From positions 6,239,771 through 6,303,770 of the forward strand of contig NZ_CP130318.1 of the NCBI RefSeq assembly GCF_032268605.1: a DNA stretch of 64,000 nt, given 5' to 3'. This document shows positions 33,505 to 42,769 of the stretch, one piece after another. The notes under the pieces are model-generated. The model saw only the letters and a list, made by a program, of their open reading frames with translations, made no database searches and was not told the DNA's origin. How positions within the stretch are numbered: position 1 is the first letter of the stretch; every line of letters begins with the position of its first letter. Made by a program: the position numbers and the translations under genes. The stretch is from Paenibacillus aurantius (lineage in GTDB: Bacteria > Bacillota > Bacilli > Paenibacillales > NBRC-103111).

Positions 33505-34266
33505 CTACCTTGCCATTCGGGCGTCGGCCGTCTCCTTGCCGTCCTGCGTGCCTTCTACGGCGCCGCTGAACGCTTCCACGTAGAACAGCTCTCCGCTGTT
33601 CAGCACCACGCGCCATACCGGCAGCATGTACTGCGTGTCCGCATCGAAGCGCTGCCCATGATAGCCGAGCCGGACGTCGGTAATGACCGAGTTGTCCTTC
33701 AGGTGAATGTCCGCGAGACTTTTGAGGGCGGTATAGGCCGAAATGACCTTCTGCTCCTTGGCGTCTCCCCCTGATTGTACTTCAACATAGGTCTGTTTGT
33801 AACCTGTTAGTTTCCCCTTCTGCTCCAAAAGCTGAAGCGTGATGTCGAAGAGGGGAAGCTTGTCGTACATCTGGTTCATCACCTGCAGCCCTTCCTTGCT
33901 CGCCGCCGGATCTAACTCGTACTGCTCGGCATGGTTGACGCCTGCTTTGTCCAATACGGACTTCATCCGGCTCCGGCCGAAAAAGTTCACCGTACTTACC
34001 GGCTCCGGCAGGGATATAGTCGTTTTGTCGCTGTACGTTTCCTTGTAATTGACCGCCTTCAGCTTCGGCGTTTCCTTCGGAATTTCCTTCATCTGCACCG
34101 TAATGTTCTTGCTCGCGAGCAGCTTGTTCGTCTCCTCCATGGCGATGGCCGTATCCGTCAGGGAATGGACCTTATCCGAACGGCTGTTCCACAGCTGGAA
34201 GCCGAGCAATACATTCAGCATCAGAAACGAGATGATCAATACCGTTTTGGCCCGTCCCCAGTCCAT
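33505..34266 (-). CDS. walI: WalK regulator WalI (YycI)
   Basis: A 253-residue membrane-anchored protein with one N-terminal helix (MDWGRAKTVLIISFLMLNVL) and an extracellular domain of the YycI fold. With WalH it forms a complex that restrains the WalK sensor kinase in the membrane. It lies 27 bases after walH in the walRKHIJ operon. The N-terminal motif DWGRAKT and the C-terminal region ending LNSGELFYVEAFSGAVEGTQ are typical. Confidence 0.9.
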   Translation of the reverse strand: MDWGRAKTVLIISFLMLNVLLGFQLWNSRSDKVHSLTDTAIAMEETNKLLASKNITVQMKEIPKETPKLKAVNYKETYSDKTTISLPEPVSTVNFFGRSRMKSVLDKAGVNHAEQYELDPAASKEGLQVMNQMYDKLPLFDITLQLLEQKGKLTGYKQTYVEVQSGGDAKEQKVISAYTALKSLADIHLKDNSVITDVRLGYHGQRFDADTQYMLPVWRVVLNSGELFYVEAFSGAVEGTQDGKETADARMAR

Positions 34267-34293
34267 GGCTTCCCTCCTGTCCCTTCCGGCCCT

Positions 34294-35577
34294 TTACAGA
34301 AACTCATACGTCCCATCCCTCAGCTCCACCGCCCATCGGGGGGTCAGCTCCACCGTCTTATCCGTGATCCCCGCCTTGTAAGCCGGGAAAACATTCACCA
34401 CCTGCGCCCGGCGGGGATAGGCTTTGACCAGGTCATCGAGTTCCTTGCCTCCCGGCAGCGTAACCTGGGTTTTGGAGGACGGCTTGTCCATCAGGATGGT
34501 CGACCGCTCGTAGTTGGAGACGATGCCTTTGTTCAGGACCACCTTGATGTAGCCGAACAGGTCCTGCTTCGTGTTGATGATCGGGTAGTTGTCGATATAT
34601 TGGCGGAATACGATCGTCTGCGGCCCCGTCCCCTGCTTTGGCGACAGCTCGCTGTACAGGTAGTTGCCGTTCCACCCCTCATGCTGGTTGATAAAAGAGA
34701 TCGCCGACAGCATATTCTCCTTCACATCGTTCTTCGAATTGACGGGAGCCGATACCGGATCCGTGAAGGCGAGCCAATGCTGAGCGCTCTTCATCTGCAG
34801 GCCGCGTTTCGCATCGGTGTAGAACTGGGTTCCGTTCTTCTCCTGTAGAAGGCTGACCATGGCCGGATCGGCAAAAAGACTCCGCTTCAGCTTATCCGCC
34901 GTCAACTCGGTATAAGACATCTTGTATTGCACGGCCTCCACCGGCACATCCGGCAGGTAGTAGTCACCCGTTTCGGTATGGTAGGAAGGCTGGTATTCGC
35001 CCAGATTGACGAAGTTCTGAATTTTGGCCGCGTCCAGGTCCGCCTTCACCGCTTCGTAAACGACCAGGTTGGATTCACTGAAGAACAGGGCCTTGACCTC
35101 GCCCTTGCTCTCGTCAATGTAGATCCAGATCTTGGCGATATAATCGTTCTCGATCGGGGCTTCTTCCTTGATCTCCATCACCCGCTGCAGCACGGAGAGG
35201 GGCACGGCTTCCCGGAACTTGATCTCCAGTCCCGGCGAATTGTTGCGGATCGCCTCCATGTTGAGCGACGACCCGAACGTGTTTGTCCGGTGGAAGCCCT
35301 CGAAGCGCCGCTGCTGCAGAAATTCGTTGTAAATCATATGATAGAACGGCATCTGAATCGGAAGCACCGTATGCTTCTTATTGCCCGAATGAACCACGAT
35401 CTGCTCCGGGTACACGACATCCTCCACATTCGCCTGAGTTCCGGTCAGCTCGGTCGGAATATAGTCGGTCTGGTTGACCAGCTCGAACTTCGGCGTTCCA
35501 TAGGCGAGCACGTAGCTCTGGATAAGACTCGCGCCGACGAGCACGAACAGAATGGCCGATTTCAGACGTTCCCTCAT
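34294..35577 (-). CDS. walH: WalK regulator WalH (YycH)
   Basis: A 427-residue protein with one N-terminal membrane helix (about residues 7-26, LKSAILFVLVGASLIQSYVL) and a large extracellular YycH domain. It works with WalI to inhibit the WalK kinase. The gene overlaps walK by four bases (ATGA), which gives translational coupling. Length and position agree with B. subtilis. Confidence 0.9.
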   Translation of the reverse strand: MRERLKSAILFVLVGASLIQSYVLAYGTPKFELVNQTDYIPTELTGTQANVEDVVYPEQIVVHSGNKKHTVLPIQMPFYHMIYNEFLQQRRFEGFHRTNTFGSSLNMEAIRNNSPGLEIKFREAVPLSVLQRVMEIKEEAPIENDYIAKIWIYIDESKGEVKALFFSESNLVVYEAVKADLDAAKIQNFVNLGEYQPSYHTETGDYYLPDVPVEAVQYKMSYTELTADKLKRSLFADPAMVSLLQEKNGTQFYTDAKRGLQMKSAQHWLAFTDPVSAPVNSKNDVKENMLSAISFINQHEGWNGNYLYSELSPKQGTGPQTIVFRQYIDNYPIINTKQDLFGYIKVVLNKGIVSNYERSTILMDKPSSKTQVTLPGGKELDDLVKAYPRRAQVVNVFPAYKAGITDKTVELTPRWAVELRDGTYEFL

Positions 35578-37433
35578 GCCGGCTCACTTCCTTCCTGCGG
35601 GGAATACGGGAGGGTGAAGGTGACCTTGGTGCCTTTGTTGTATTCGGAGTCGAGGGAGATCGTTCCCCCGTGGGCTTTAATAATTTCCCGGGCAATGGAC
35701 AAACCGAGGCCCGTCCCGCCCATGTTACGTGAACGGGCCTTGTCCACCCGGTAAAACCGCTCAAAAATACGCTCCAGGTCCTTCTTCGGAATGCCCACTC
35801 CGTTGTCCTCGACCGTGACCTGCAGCCACTTCTCGTCCTTCACCCGGGCCGTCAGCTCGATCCAGCCCCCGTCTCCGGTATACTTCACGGAGTTCGAAAC
35901 GAGGTTGTCGAGCACCTGGTCGATCTTGTCGCGGTCGACGAGCACCGGCTTCAGCCGGGTCTCCACCTTCTGGCGGATGCGGATATGCCGCTGCTGAAGC
36001 TGGAAGGCGAACCGGTCGGCCACCTCTTCTAGCATCTCCGCCGGATCGGTCCATTCCCGCGACATCATCGCCTGCTTCGAATCGAAGCGCGACAGATGCA
36101 GCAGGTCGGTCACGAGGCGGATCATCCGCTCGGTCTCGTTGCGCGTCACGCCGATGAACCGCTGTGCTAGCTGCGGCTCCTCCAGGGCACCGTCCTCGAG
36201 TGCCTCGAGGTAGCTCTTGATCGTCGTGAGCGGCGTCCGGAGCTCGTGGGACACGTTCGCCACGAACTCCCGGCGGGCCTGCTCCAGCTCCTCCTGCTCG
36301 GTGACGTCCTGGAGCACGACGATCGTGCCCGTCGTCCCGATGTCCCGCCGGTGGATCGGCGTGAAGGTCACCCTCACCTTGCGGGGCTCCTCCTCCGGCC
36401 GGTCGAATTCGAGCAGCGTGACCTGCTCCTTGTCGTGCACGTGCGCGTTCTTCAGCTCCGGCGGCAGGTTCAGGAGATCGGCCAGGTCGCGGCCGAACGC
36501 CTTTTTCTCCTCGACGTCCAGAATCTTGCGGGCCCGGTAGTTGATCAGGATGATGCGGCCGACGTCGTCGGTTGCGATCACACCGTCGCTCATGTTGGCG
36601 AGAACGGATTCGAGCTTCTCCTTCTCCTCCTCGTTCGAGGACAGCGCCTCCTTCAGCCGGTCCGTCATGTAGTTGAACGCGTTGCTGAGCTGCCCGATCT
36701 CGTCCTGGCTGTACAAGCGCACCCGCTGGTCATAGTTCCCCTCCGCTACCGAGGTGACCTGCTTCGTGATTTCCTTGATGGGGCTTGTGATCGTATGGGA
36801 GAGGAAGATGCCGAGAAGAGCGGTCAGCGCGAGTGCAATGACGGTACCGGAGATGAAAATGCCGTTGACCCGGTTGATCGTGGAATAGACATCCTTCAGC
36901 GGCTTCGTGATGTAGACGGCATAGACCACCTTGTCCCCGCTGGTCACCGGCATGGCCACCGCTTTCTTGCGCTGGCCGTCCGTGTCGATGAAGATCTGCT
37001 CCTCCCGGATGTTCTGGAGAGCCCGCATGACGATGCTGGTGTTGTTCTTCGTATTGAGGATTTTGGCTGAATCCGGCTGGTTCGTGCTGATGACGGTCCC
37101 GTTCGCATCGACCACCTGAATGCCGAGGTCGGCATTGCCGAACTTGCTCCACGCCACGACAAGCTCGCTGATGCTGTCGTTCAGCCTTTTGCTGTCGGGG
37201 ACCTTGGTGTCTCCCGTCTTAGGCTCTTGCTCCGAATCGGCGTATTGGGCCGCCACGCGCTCGGCAAGCAAGCCCGCCTGCATGTTAAGGGAGTCGGAGA
37301 ACGTCGTCATGAACGAGTTCTCCATCGTCTTCATAAAGTAGATCCCGATCAGCTGCATCGCAAAAAGAATCAGCAGAACATAGATGATGATCAGCTTCAT
37401 CTGAATGGTGCGAAAGAAGCGGGTGGCTTTCAT
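35574..37433 (-). CDS. walK: Sensor histidine kinase WalK
   Basis: A 619-residue kinase of the essential WalRK system that couples cell-wall synthesis to autolysin expression. Two membrane helices (about 13-34 and 188-210) bracket an extracellular sensing domain. They are followed by HAMP, a PAS domain (near VLANMSDGVIATDDVGRIIL), the HisKA box with the phospho-accepting His in FVANVSHELRTPLTTIKSYL, and the ATPase domain with DNLVSNSVKYT, DNGVGIPKKDLERIF and GGTGLGLSIA. It directly adjoins the walR stop codon and overlaps walH. Confidence 0.97.
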   Translation of the reverse strand: MKATRFFRTIQMKLIIIYVLLILFAMQLIGIYFMKTMENSFMTTFSDSLNMQAGLLAERVAAQYADSEQEPKTGDTKVPDSKRLNDSISELVVAWSKFGNADLGIQVVDANGTVISTNQPDSAKILNTKNNTSIVMRALQNIREEQIFIDTDGQRKKAVAMPVTSGDKVVYAVYITKPLKDVYSTINRVNGIFISGTVIALALTALLGIFLSHTITSPIKEITKQVTSVAEGNYDQRVRLYSQDEIGQLSNAFNYMTDRLKEALSSNEEEKEKLESVLANMSDGVIATDDVGRIILINYRARKILDVEEKKAFGRDLADLLNLPPELKNAHVHDKEQVTLLEFDRPEEEPRKVRVTFTPIHRRDIGTTGTIVVLQDVTEQEELEQARREFVANVSHELRTPLTTIKSYLEALEDGALEEPQLAQRFIGVTRNETERMIRLVTDLLHLSRFDSKQAMMSREWTDPAEMLEEVADRFAFQLQQRHIRIRQKVETRLKPVLVDRDKIDQVLDNLVSNSVKYTGDGGWIELTARVKDEKWLQVTVEDNGVGIPKKDLERIFERFYRVDKARSRNMGGTGLGLSIAREIIKAHGGTISLDSEYNKGTKVTFTLPYSPQEGSEPA

Positions 37434-38147
37434 TTACAGCCCTCCGTTTTTGGGGCTGCGCATCATGTAGCCGAGGCCTCTCCGCGTCGTGATGTATTCC
37501 GGACGGCTCGGGTCGTCCTCGATCTTCTCCCGCAGCCGGCGGATGGTCACATCGACGGTCCGCACGTCGCCGTAGTAATCGTACCCCCACACCGCCTGTA
37601 GCAGATGCTCCCGGGTCATCACCTTGCCCGAGTTCTTCGCCATGTAATGGACGAGCTCGAATTCGCGGTGGGTCAGGTCGAGCGGCTCGCCGTCCTTGTA
37701 GACCACGTACATGTCGCTGTCGATCAGCAGGTTGTGAAGCCGTAGTCCCTGGTTCTCCTCCGGCTCTGGAGCCGCCTGCGCCTTCGTCTGCCTTCTCAGA
37801 TGGGCTTTCACCCTTGCCAGAAGCTCTCGAGTCCCGAACGGCTTCGTCACGTAATCGTCGGCGCCCATCTCGAGCCCCAGCACCTTGTCGAGCTCGGTAT
37901 CCTTCGCCGTCAGCATGATAATCGGCGTATTCAGCTTCGCCCGGATTTCGCGGCACACGTCCATCCCGTCCTTGACGGGAAGCATGAGGTCGAGCAGAAT
38001 CAGGTCCGGGTCCTCGGAGAACGCCAGCTCCACCGCTTCCCCGCCGTCATACGCGCAGACGACCTGGTACCCTTCCTTCTCCAGGTTAAATTTCAATATA
38101 TCGGCAATCGGACGCTCATCGTCCACTACAAGAATTTTTCCGTACAT
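37434..38147 (-). CDS. walR: Response regulator WalR
   Basis: A 237-residue OmpR/PhoB-type regulator. The receiver domain has the phosphorylated Asp in [14 protein letters not shown] and the conserved Lys in VTKPFG. The C-terminal winged helix contains [19 protein letters not shown] and [17 protein letters not shown]. It is the target of WalK and controls cell-wall hydrolase genes. It is first of the walRKHIJ operon, preceded by the terminator of the M23 peptidase gene, so it has its own promoter in the 150-base gap. Confidence 0.98.
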   Translation of the reverse strand: MYGKILVVDDERPIADILKFNLEKEGYQVVCAYDGGEAVELAFSEDPDLILLDLMLPVKDGMDVCREIRAKLNTPIIMLTAKDTELDKVLGLEMGADDYVTKPFGTRELLARVKAHLRRQTKAQAAPEPEENQGLRLHNLLIDSDMYVVYKDGEPLDLTHREFELVHYMAKNSGKVMTREHLLQAVWGYDYYGDVRTVDVTIRRLREKIEDDPSRPEYITTRRGLGYMMRSPKNGGL

Positions 38148-38197
38148 CCCGCACCGCCTGTCTTATGGACTGCTTATCACCATACCTCTATTCTAAC

Positions 38198-38240
38198 AAA
38201 AAAGAGAGACAGCCGCGAACCATCCGGTCGCTTCCGTCTC
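38198..38240 (-). terminator. Terminator after the M23 peptidase gene
   Basis: On the minus strand GAGACGGAAGCG pairs imperfectly with CGCGGCTGTCTC and is followed by a T-rich tail ending in six T's. Confidence 0.65.
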
Positions 38241-38303
38241 CCCTGTATGATGCTGCCTGATCCCGTTTCCTTTTAATTTCGGAATCGGTGATTCAACTTG
38301 CTG

Positions 38304-40154
38304 TTATCGGCTTAAGTACTTAAGAGGGTTCTCTACGTTCCCATTGCGCTGAATTTCAAAATGCAGATGAACGCCGGTCGAGTCGCCGGTGCTTCCCATA
38401 TAACCGATCTTCTCGCCTTTCTCGACGATTTTGCCCACCGTGGTGTACAGCTGGCTCATGTGGCCGTAAAGCGTGCGGTACCCGTTGGCATGATCGATGA
38501 TCACGCAGTTACCGTAATCGTTGCGGTAACCGGCGAAGACCACTTTGCCGTTATCGGCAGCGAGAATATTTTTATTGCCGGAGACGAGGTCCACTCCCTT
38601 GTGGAGCTTGCCCCATCTTTGGCCGAATCCGCTCGTCATTGTGAAGGAAACGACCGGGTAAGCGAACTTCCCGGATCCTTCGCCCAGCACGACCTTGGTC
38701 CCCTTGCGGACGACCGCCTTCACGGGAGGCGTGACGACCTCTTCGCTCTCGAGCTCCTCATCGGCCATAAGACCGTCCACCTTCGTGACCTTGAAGGCCA
38801 CCTTCTTCACGCCGTTCTTGCCGTCTTGAACCGGCTGGACTTCTCCGGCTTTCATGGCGGGGTCCTGGATAACTTCCGTATCATACTGGACTTCCTGGGT
38901 CTCGACCATCTTCTCTACCGTCTTAACGGACAGAGCCGGCTTCAGGATCGTCAAGTTCAGCTGCTGGCCAACCTTGATAAAATCGTCCGTCACGCCCGGA
39001 TTGTTCTGGTAAATCGCCTGCTTCGTAATATTGAATTTCTTCGCGATGCAGCCCAGGCAGTCGCCTTCTTGCACGGTGTAGACGTTAGGCTTCACATCGC
39101 CTGTCTGCAGCTTCTCGATAACCTTCTGCGGATCGGCCAGCTCCTCCGGCTGAACGTTCACCGGGGTGAGTTCCACCTTCTGCACGAAGCCCGCTTCCTG
39201 AAGCTCGCTTTCGCCCGGCGCCAGGTTCTTGGTGGAGAGGGCGGCGACTTCTCCAACATTTTTATCTTTTTGCGGAACATATTTGCCTTTGATGGTGTCT
39301 AATACAGTGTCGGCTGTTTTCTGGTCCTTCAAGACACCGACGGCCTTCCCGTCAATGGACAGCTGGACGCCCACCGCGTGAGCCGACAGCTTGGCCGACA
39401 ACGCTTTAAGGGCCGCCTCGTTATCATACTCGAGGTTGAAAGCCTTTTCGCTTCGGATTAGAACCTCATCCGTGTTCAGGACCATTTGGACGTCGGGGTA
39501 TTTCTTCCCCAGCTCTTTGTATTTCTCGATCTTGAAATCATCCACGAGCTGCGGGGAACTGACCGTTCCGATATCCTGGCCGTTAAAGAGCACATGATAC
39601 ACTTCGTGCGTATTCGCCTGTACATAATGATTGCCGCCGAACGTAATGCACCCGATAAGCCCCAGTGCTCCTGCGCCCTTCACCAGCTGCATACGGTAAC
39701 CGCGCAGCACGGAGAACCAGTCCATCCGGACCGCCTGCTGCTCCGATTCTTTGGAGCCGTCGGCTGTAATCAGGGACGGTTGTTCCGCCGCGTTCGTTTC
39801 CGTCGAATCCATCACCAGTGGTTGGGATTCGTTCGGATTCTCTGCAGCTGCCAGGGGCTGCTCCTCGTTCCGTTCCGCCAGCACGGCCGCCGCCGCTTCC
39901 TTCGTTTCGGAGGAGGTCATTACCGGCTGCTCCGTTACCGCTTGAAGAACGGCTTCTGTCTGCGATTCTACGTGCGCTTGACCTTCTCTATTGGGCGTTT
40001 CGTTCTTCTCTTCTATCTTCTCGATCGGACTGCCAACCGATTTGCCCAAGACGGCATTCATCCTGCCAGTCAAGCTTTGCCATTGGCCCTTGGAGGTTTG
40101 CTTGGCCGAAGCCAGCTTCTTCAAGACCCAATCTATACTCTTGATTCCTGTCAT
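38304..40154 (-). CDS. Membrane-anchored LysM-G5-M23 endopeptidase
   Basis: A 616-residue cell-wall hydrolase. A cytoplasmic, Glu/Ala-rich N-terminal region of about 150 residues precedes one membrane helix (LVKGAGALGLIGCITFGG). Outside lie a LysM module (YTVQEGDCLGCIAKKFNITK), a G5 domain and a C-terminal M23 metallopeptidase with HKGVD, GYRTLYGHMSQL and HLHFEIQ as zinc and catalytic residues. It should cut peptide bridges in peptidoglycan. It lies directly upstream of walRK, the system that governs such hydrolases. The long Glu-rich cytoplasmic extension is unusual for this family. Confidence 0.9.
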   Translation of the reverse strand: MTGIKSIDWVLKKLASAKQTSKGQWQSLTGRMNAVLGKSVGSPIEKIEEKNETPNREGQAHVESQTEAVLQAVTEQPVMTSSETKEAAAAVLAERNEEQPLAAAENPNESQPLVMDSTETNAAEQPSLITADGSKESEQQAVRMDWFSVLRGYRMQLVKGAGALGLIGCITFGGNHYVQANTHEVYHVLFNGQDIGTVSSPQLVDDFKIEKYKELGKKYPDVQMVLNTDEVLIRSEKAFNLEYDNEAALKALSAKLSAHAVGVQLSIDGKAVGVLKDQKTADTVLDTIKGKYVPQKDKNVGEVAALSTKNLAPGESELQEAGFVQKVELTPVNVQPEELADPQKVIEKLQTGDVKPNVYTVQEGDCLGCIAKKFNITKQAIYQNNPGVTDDFIKVGQQLNLTILKPALSVKTVEKMVETQEVQYDTEVIQDPAMKAGEVQPVQDGKNGVKKVAFKVTKVDGLMADEELESEEVVTPPVKAVVRKGTKVVLGEGSGKFAYPVVSFTMTSGFGQRWGKLHKGVDLVSGNKNILAADNGKVVFAGYRNDYGNCVIIDHANGYRTLYGHMSQLYTTVGKIVEKGEKIGYMGSTGDSTGVHLHFEIQRNGNVENPLKYLSR

Positions 40155-40431
40155 GATTGTCTCCTCTTAGTCTTTTTTCCTGGTGGTTGGACAGGACTCC
40201 GGGGGATCCGCTCATTTACACATCCGGCCTCAATACGTCAAATTTCGACATCCCGCACCAACGTAGCCTTTACTAGGTTACCACATTTCTCCCGAATCGA
40301 TCAACCAATCCCACTTCTTTACCCGGAATTTACCGGTTGGAATCGGAGACATGAGGCTGTTCCCGTTCAAGACTTAACCAGACTTAACAAGAGGCTGCAC
40401 GCCTATTTCAAGGACTTTCCATCGTACGGCA

Positions 40432-41049
40432 TCAGTTGTATTTGTTGAGAATCGCGGTCAGCTCCTTCACTTGTTCCGGCTTGATATACTTATCGATCAT
40501 CGACTGGATTTTGCCCATTTCCTCGCCTGTAATGCCGTCCTCCGCCATGGCCGACAGCGTCTGAAGCTCGCTCGCCGGCAGGCTCCCCGCCAAGGTCGTG
40601 AAGATCTTCATTTTGTCCTCGTCGGACAGCTTCTCCTTCTTCTTGATAAAATCCTCCGCCGACATCACCAGATTCTGCCCGCTTCCGGTTGTCGTCTGTC
40701 CCCACACCTCAACGGCTCCCTCGCCTCTTGGCACAGGAGGCTCCGACGGGTTGGCTGTCGTGCTTTGGTCGGCCGCTCCCGTCCCGCCGCCGTCCCTTCC
40801 GTTCGTCATCGTTTCGACCGCCTGCTCCTTCGCTTTTCCCGATGACTGTCTAAATATATTCAACCCGCTCGACACATTTGCCAAAAAGTCTGAAAATTGC
40901 ATGTTTTGACCGGGCGTCTCCAAATGATACTTGGCCAGCAGCTGGTCCACATACGTGTGCACCGTTAGCCACGTCACGTAGATGGTCATAACGGAAATCA
41001 GAACAGTCGCGGCGATTTTTTTGGCCAGCCAGGTTACGAATCTTGTCAA
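40432..41049 (-). CDS. Uncharacterised single-pass membrane protein
   Basis: A 205-residue protein with one N-terminal membrane helix (about residues 9-32, KKIAATVLISVMTIYVTWLT), then a Ser/Gly/Thr-rich spacer and a charged helical C-terminus (about 130-205, DFIKKKEKLSDEDKMKIFTT). The TTG at 41049 is chosen because GGAGGAGG lies eight bases upstream; the longer frame would place this site inside the gene. It stands between purA and the M23 peptidase gene in the same direction. I do not recognise a family. Confidence 0.7.
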   Translation of the reverse strand: MTRFVTWLAKKIAATVLISVMTIYVTWLTVHTYVDQLLAKYHLETPGQNMQFSDFLANVSSGLNIFRQSSGKAKEQAVETMTNGRDGGGTGAADQSTTANPSEPPVPRGEGAVEVWGQTTTGSGQNLVMSAEDFIKKKEKLSDEDKMKIFTTLAGSLPASELQTLSAMAEDGITGEEMGKIQSMIDKYIKPEQVKELTAILNKYN

Positions 41050-41287
41050 AGCCGTTGCCTCCTCCACTTTCATCTACCGTCTAGTATGGACGAAAGAAGA
41101 GAGACTCAATCGGGCCGACGTGTAAAATTTACCCAAAAAAATCTAAGGAATATTACTAAGTAATACTAAATAATATAAAGGGTTATTTCCCTAAAAACCC
41201 AGGTAAAGTCAAGGGAAATACCATGTGCTGGCTTATTCCGGTGTCCCTTCTTTCCGATTGGCTATCCGGTACGTTCCCTGGTTCATA

Positions 41288-41318
41288 GAAAAAAAGCCCC
41301 GGGTTTCTCCGGGGCTTT
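41288..41318 (-). terminator. Terminator of purA
   Basis: On the minus strand AAGCCCCGG pairs with CCGGGGCTT across a short loop and is followed by seven T's. Confidence 0.9.
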
Positions 41319-41322
41319 CGTG

Positions 41323-42609
41323 TTAGATATAGATAGGCCGAACCTGGTTCGTCTGCTCGCGGTTGCGGCCGACGGAGAAGATGGAGATCGGAATGCCGGT
41401 CAGCTCCGACACCCGGTTCAAGTATTGGCGCGTGTTGACGGGCAGGTCATCCAGCGAGCGAACGCCGGTGATGTCCTCGCTCCAGCCCGGCAGCTCCTCG
41501 TACACCGCCTCGCACTCGGCCAGCATGTTAAGGTTGGCCGGGTAGGTGTCGATCAGTTTGCCGCGGTACTCGTAGCCCGTGCAGATCTTGACCGTGTCCA
41601 GGCCCGTCAGCACGTCCAGCGAGTTCAGGGACAGGCCGGTGATGCCGCTCACCCGGCGGGCATGCCGGACCACGACGCTGTCGAACCAGCCCACGCGGCG
41701 CGGGCGGCCGGTTACGGTGCCGTACTCATGGCCCGTTTCGCGGATACGGTCGCCGATCTCGTTGTTCAGCTCCGTCGGGAACGGACCGTCGCCCACGCGG
41801 GTCGTGTACGCCTTGGCGACCCCGATCACCTGGTGGATCTTGGTCGGGCCCACGCCCGAGCCGATGCAGACGCCGCCCGCCGAAGGGTTCGACGACGTAA
41901 CGAACGGATAGGTTCCTTGGTCGATATCGAGCATAACGCCTTGCGCTCCTTCGAAGAGCACCCGCTTGCCCTGATCGATCATGTCGTTCAGGACGACCGA
42001 AGTATCCGTAACATAATGGCGCAGGATGTCCGCGTAGCCCTGGTACTCCTTCAGGATGGATTCCACGTCGAGCCCCTTCACGCCATACACCTGCTCGATG
42101 AGGGAGTTCTTCTCCTTCACGATGTGGCGCAGCTTGCGCTCGAACTCGGCGCCGTCCATCAGATCCGCCACCCGGATGCCGTTACGTGCGGCTTTGTCCA
42201 TGTAGCACGGCCCGATCCCCTTGCCGGTCGTTCCGATCTTGTTGTCGCCCTTGCGCTCTTCTTCAAGCTTATCGAGAAGGAGGTGATAAGGCATGATCAC
42301 ATGGGCCCGGTCGCTGATGCGCAGGTTCTCGGTCGTAAAGCCGTTCTCTTTCACATAGTTGATCTCTTCTATCAAAGCGCCCGGGTTGAGAACCGTTCCG
42401 TTTCCAATGACGCACACTTTATCGCTATAGAAAATTCCGGAAGGAATCATGGTCAATTTGTATTTCTTGTCGTTGATGAGGATGGTATGACCGGCGTTGT
42501 TGCCGCCTTGGTAACGGGCCACCACTTCGGCCGATTCGGCCAGAAAGTCGGTAATTTTCCCTTTCCCTTCGTCTCCCCATTGGGTTCCTACTACTACTAC
42601 GGTAGACAT
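41323..42609 (-). CDS. purA: Adenylosuccinate synthase
   Basis: A 428-residue enzyme that joins IMP and aspartate using GTP, the first committed step to AMP. Motifs are the N-terminal [69 protein letters not shown] and [10 protein letters not shown]. The ATG at 42609 is used, as in the family; the 19-codon upstream extension lacks homology. It is monocistronic, between two PurR boxes and its own terminator. Confidence 0.98.
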   Translation of the reverse strand: MSTVVVVGTQWGDEGKGKITDFLAESAEVVARYQGGNNAGHTILINDKKYKLTMIPSGIFYSDKVCVIGNGTVLNPGALIEEINYVKENGFTTENLRISDRAHVIMPYHLLLDKLEEERKGDNKIGTTGKGIGPCYMDKAARNGIRVADLMDGAEFERKLRHIVKEKNSLIEQVYGVKGLDVESILKEYQGYADILRHYVTDTSVVLNDMIDQGKRVLFEGAQGVMLDIDQGTYPFVTSSNPSAGGVCIGSGVGPTKIHQVIGVAKAYTTRVGDGPFPTELNNEIGDRIRETGHEYGTVTGRPRRVGWFDSVVVRHARRVSGITGLSLNSLDVLTGLDTVKICTGYEYRGKLIDTYPANLNMLAECEAVYEELPGWSEDITGVRSLDDLPVNTRQYLNRVSELTGIPISIFSVGRNREQTNQVRPIYI

Positions 42610-42708
42610 GAACATAACCCCCGTACGGTGCGATTTTCGGCACCAGTATTTGCGTGCTGAACGCACAGCATAACTAGTTTAGCAGTCCCCCCCGGCAAAG
42701 TCAAATGC

Positions 42709-42752
42709 AAAAACGAACAATCACACCCCTAGAGGTATAATTGTTCGGATAT
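42709..42752 (-). promoter_or_regulatory. Paired PurR boxes upstream of purA
   Basis: AAAAACGAACAAT (42709-42721) and, inverted, ATATCCGAACAAT (42740-42752) match the PurBox consensus AWWWCCGAACWWT with one and no mismatch. The 18-base gap and opposite orientation fit PurR binding. Adenine nucleotide supply should therefore repress purA through PurR and PRPP. Confidence 0.8.
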
Positions 42753-42769
42753 TCGACAATGCTATCGGG

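Noticed and set aside
41320..42660. A 446-codon plus-strand frame opposite purA
   Set aside because: Shadow of purA, which has full homology in the other direction.
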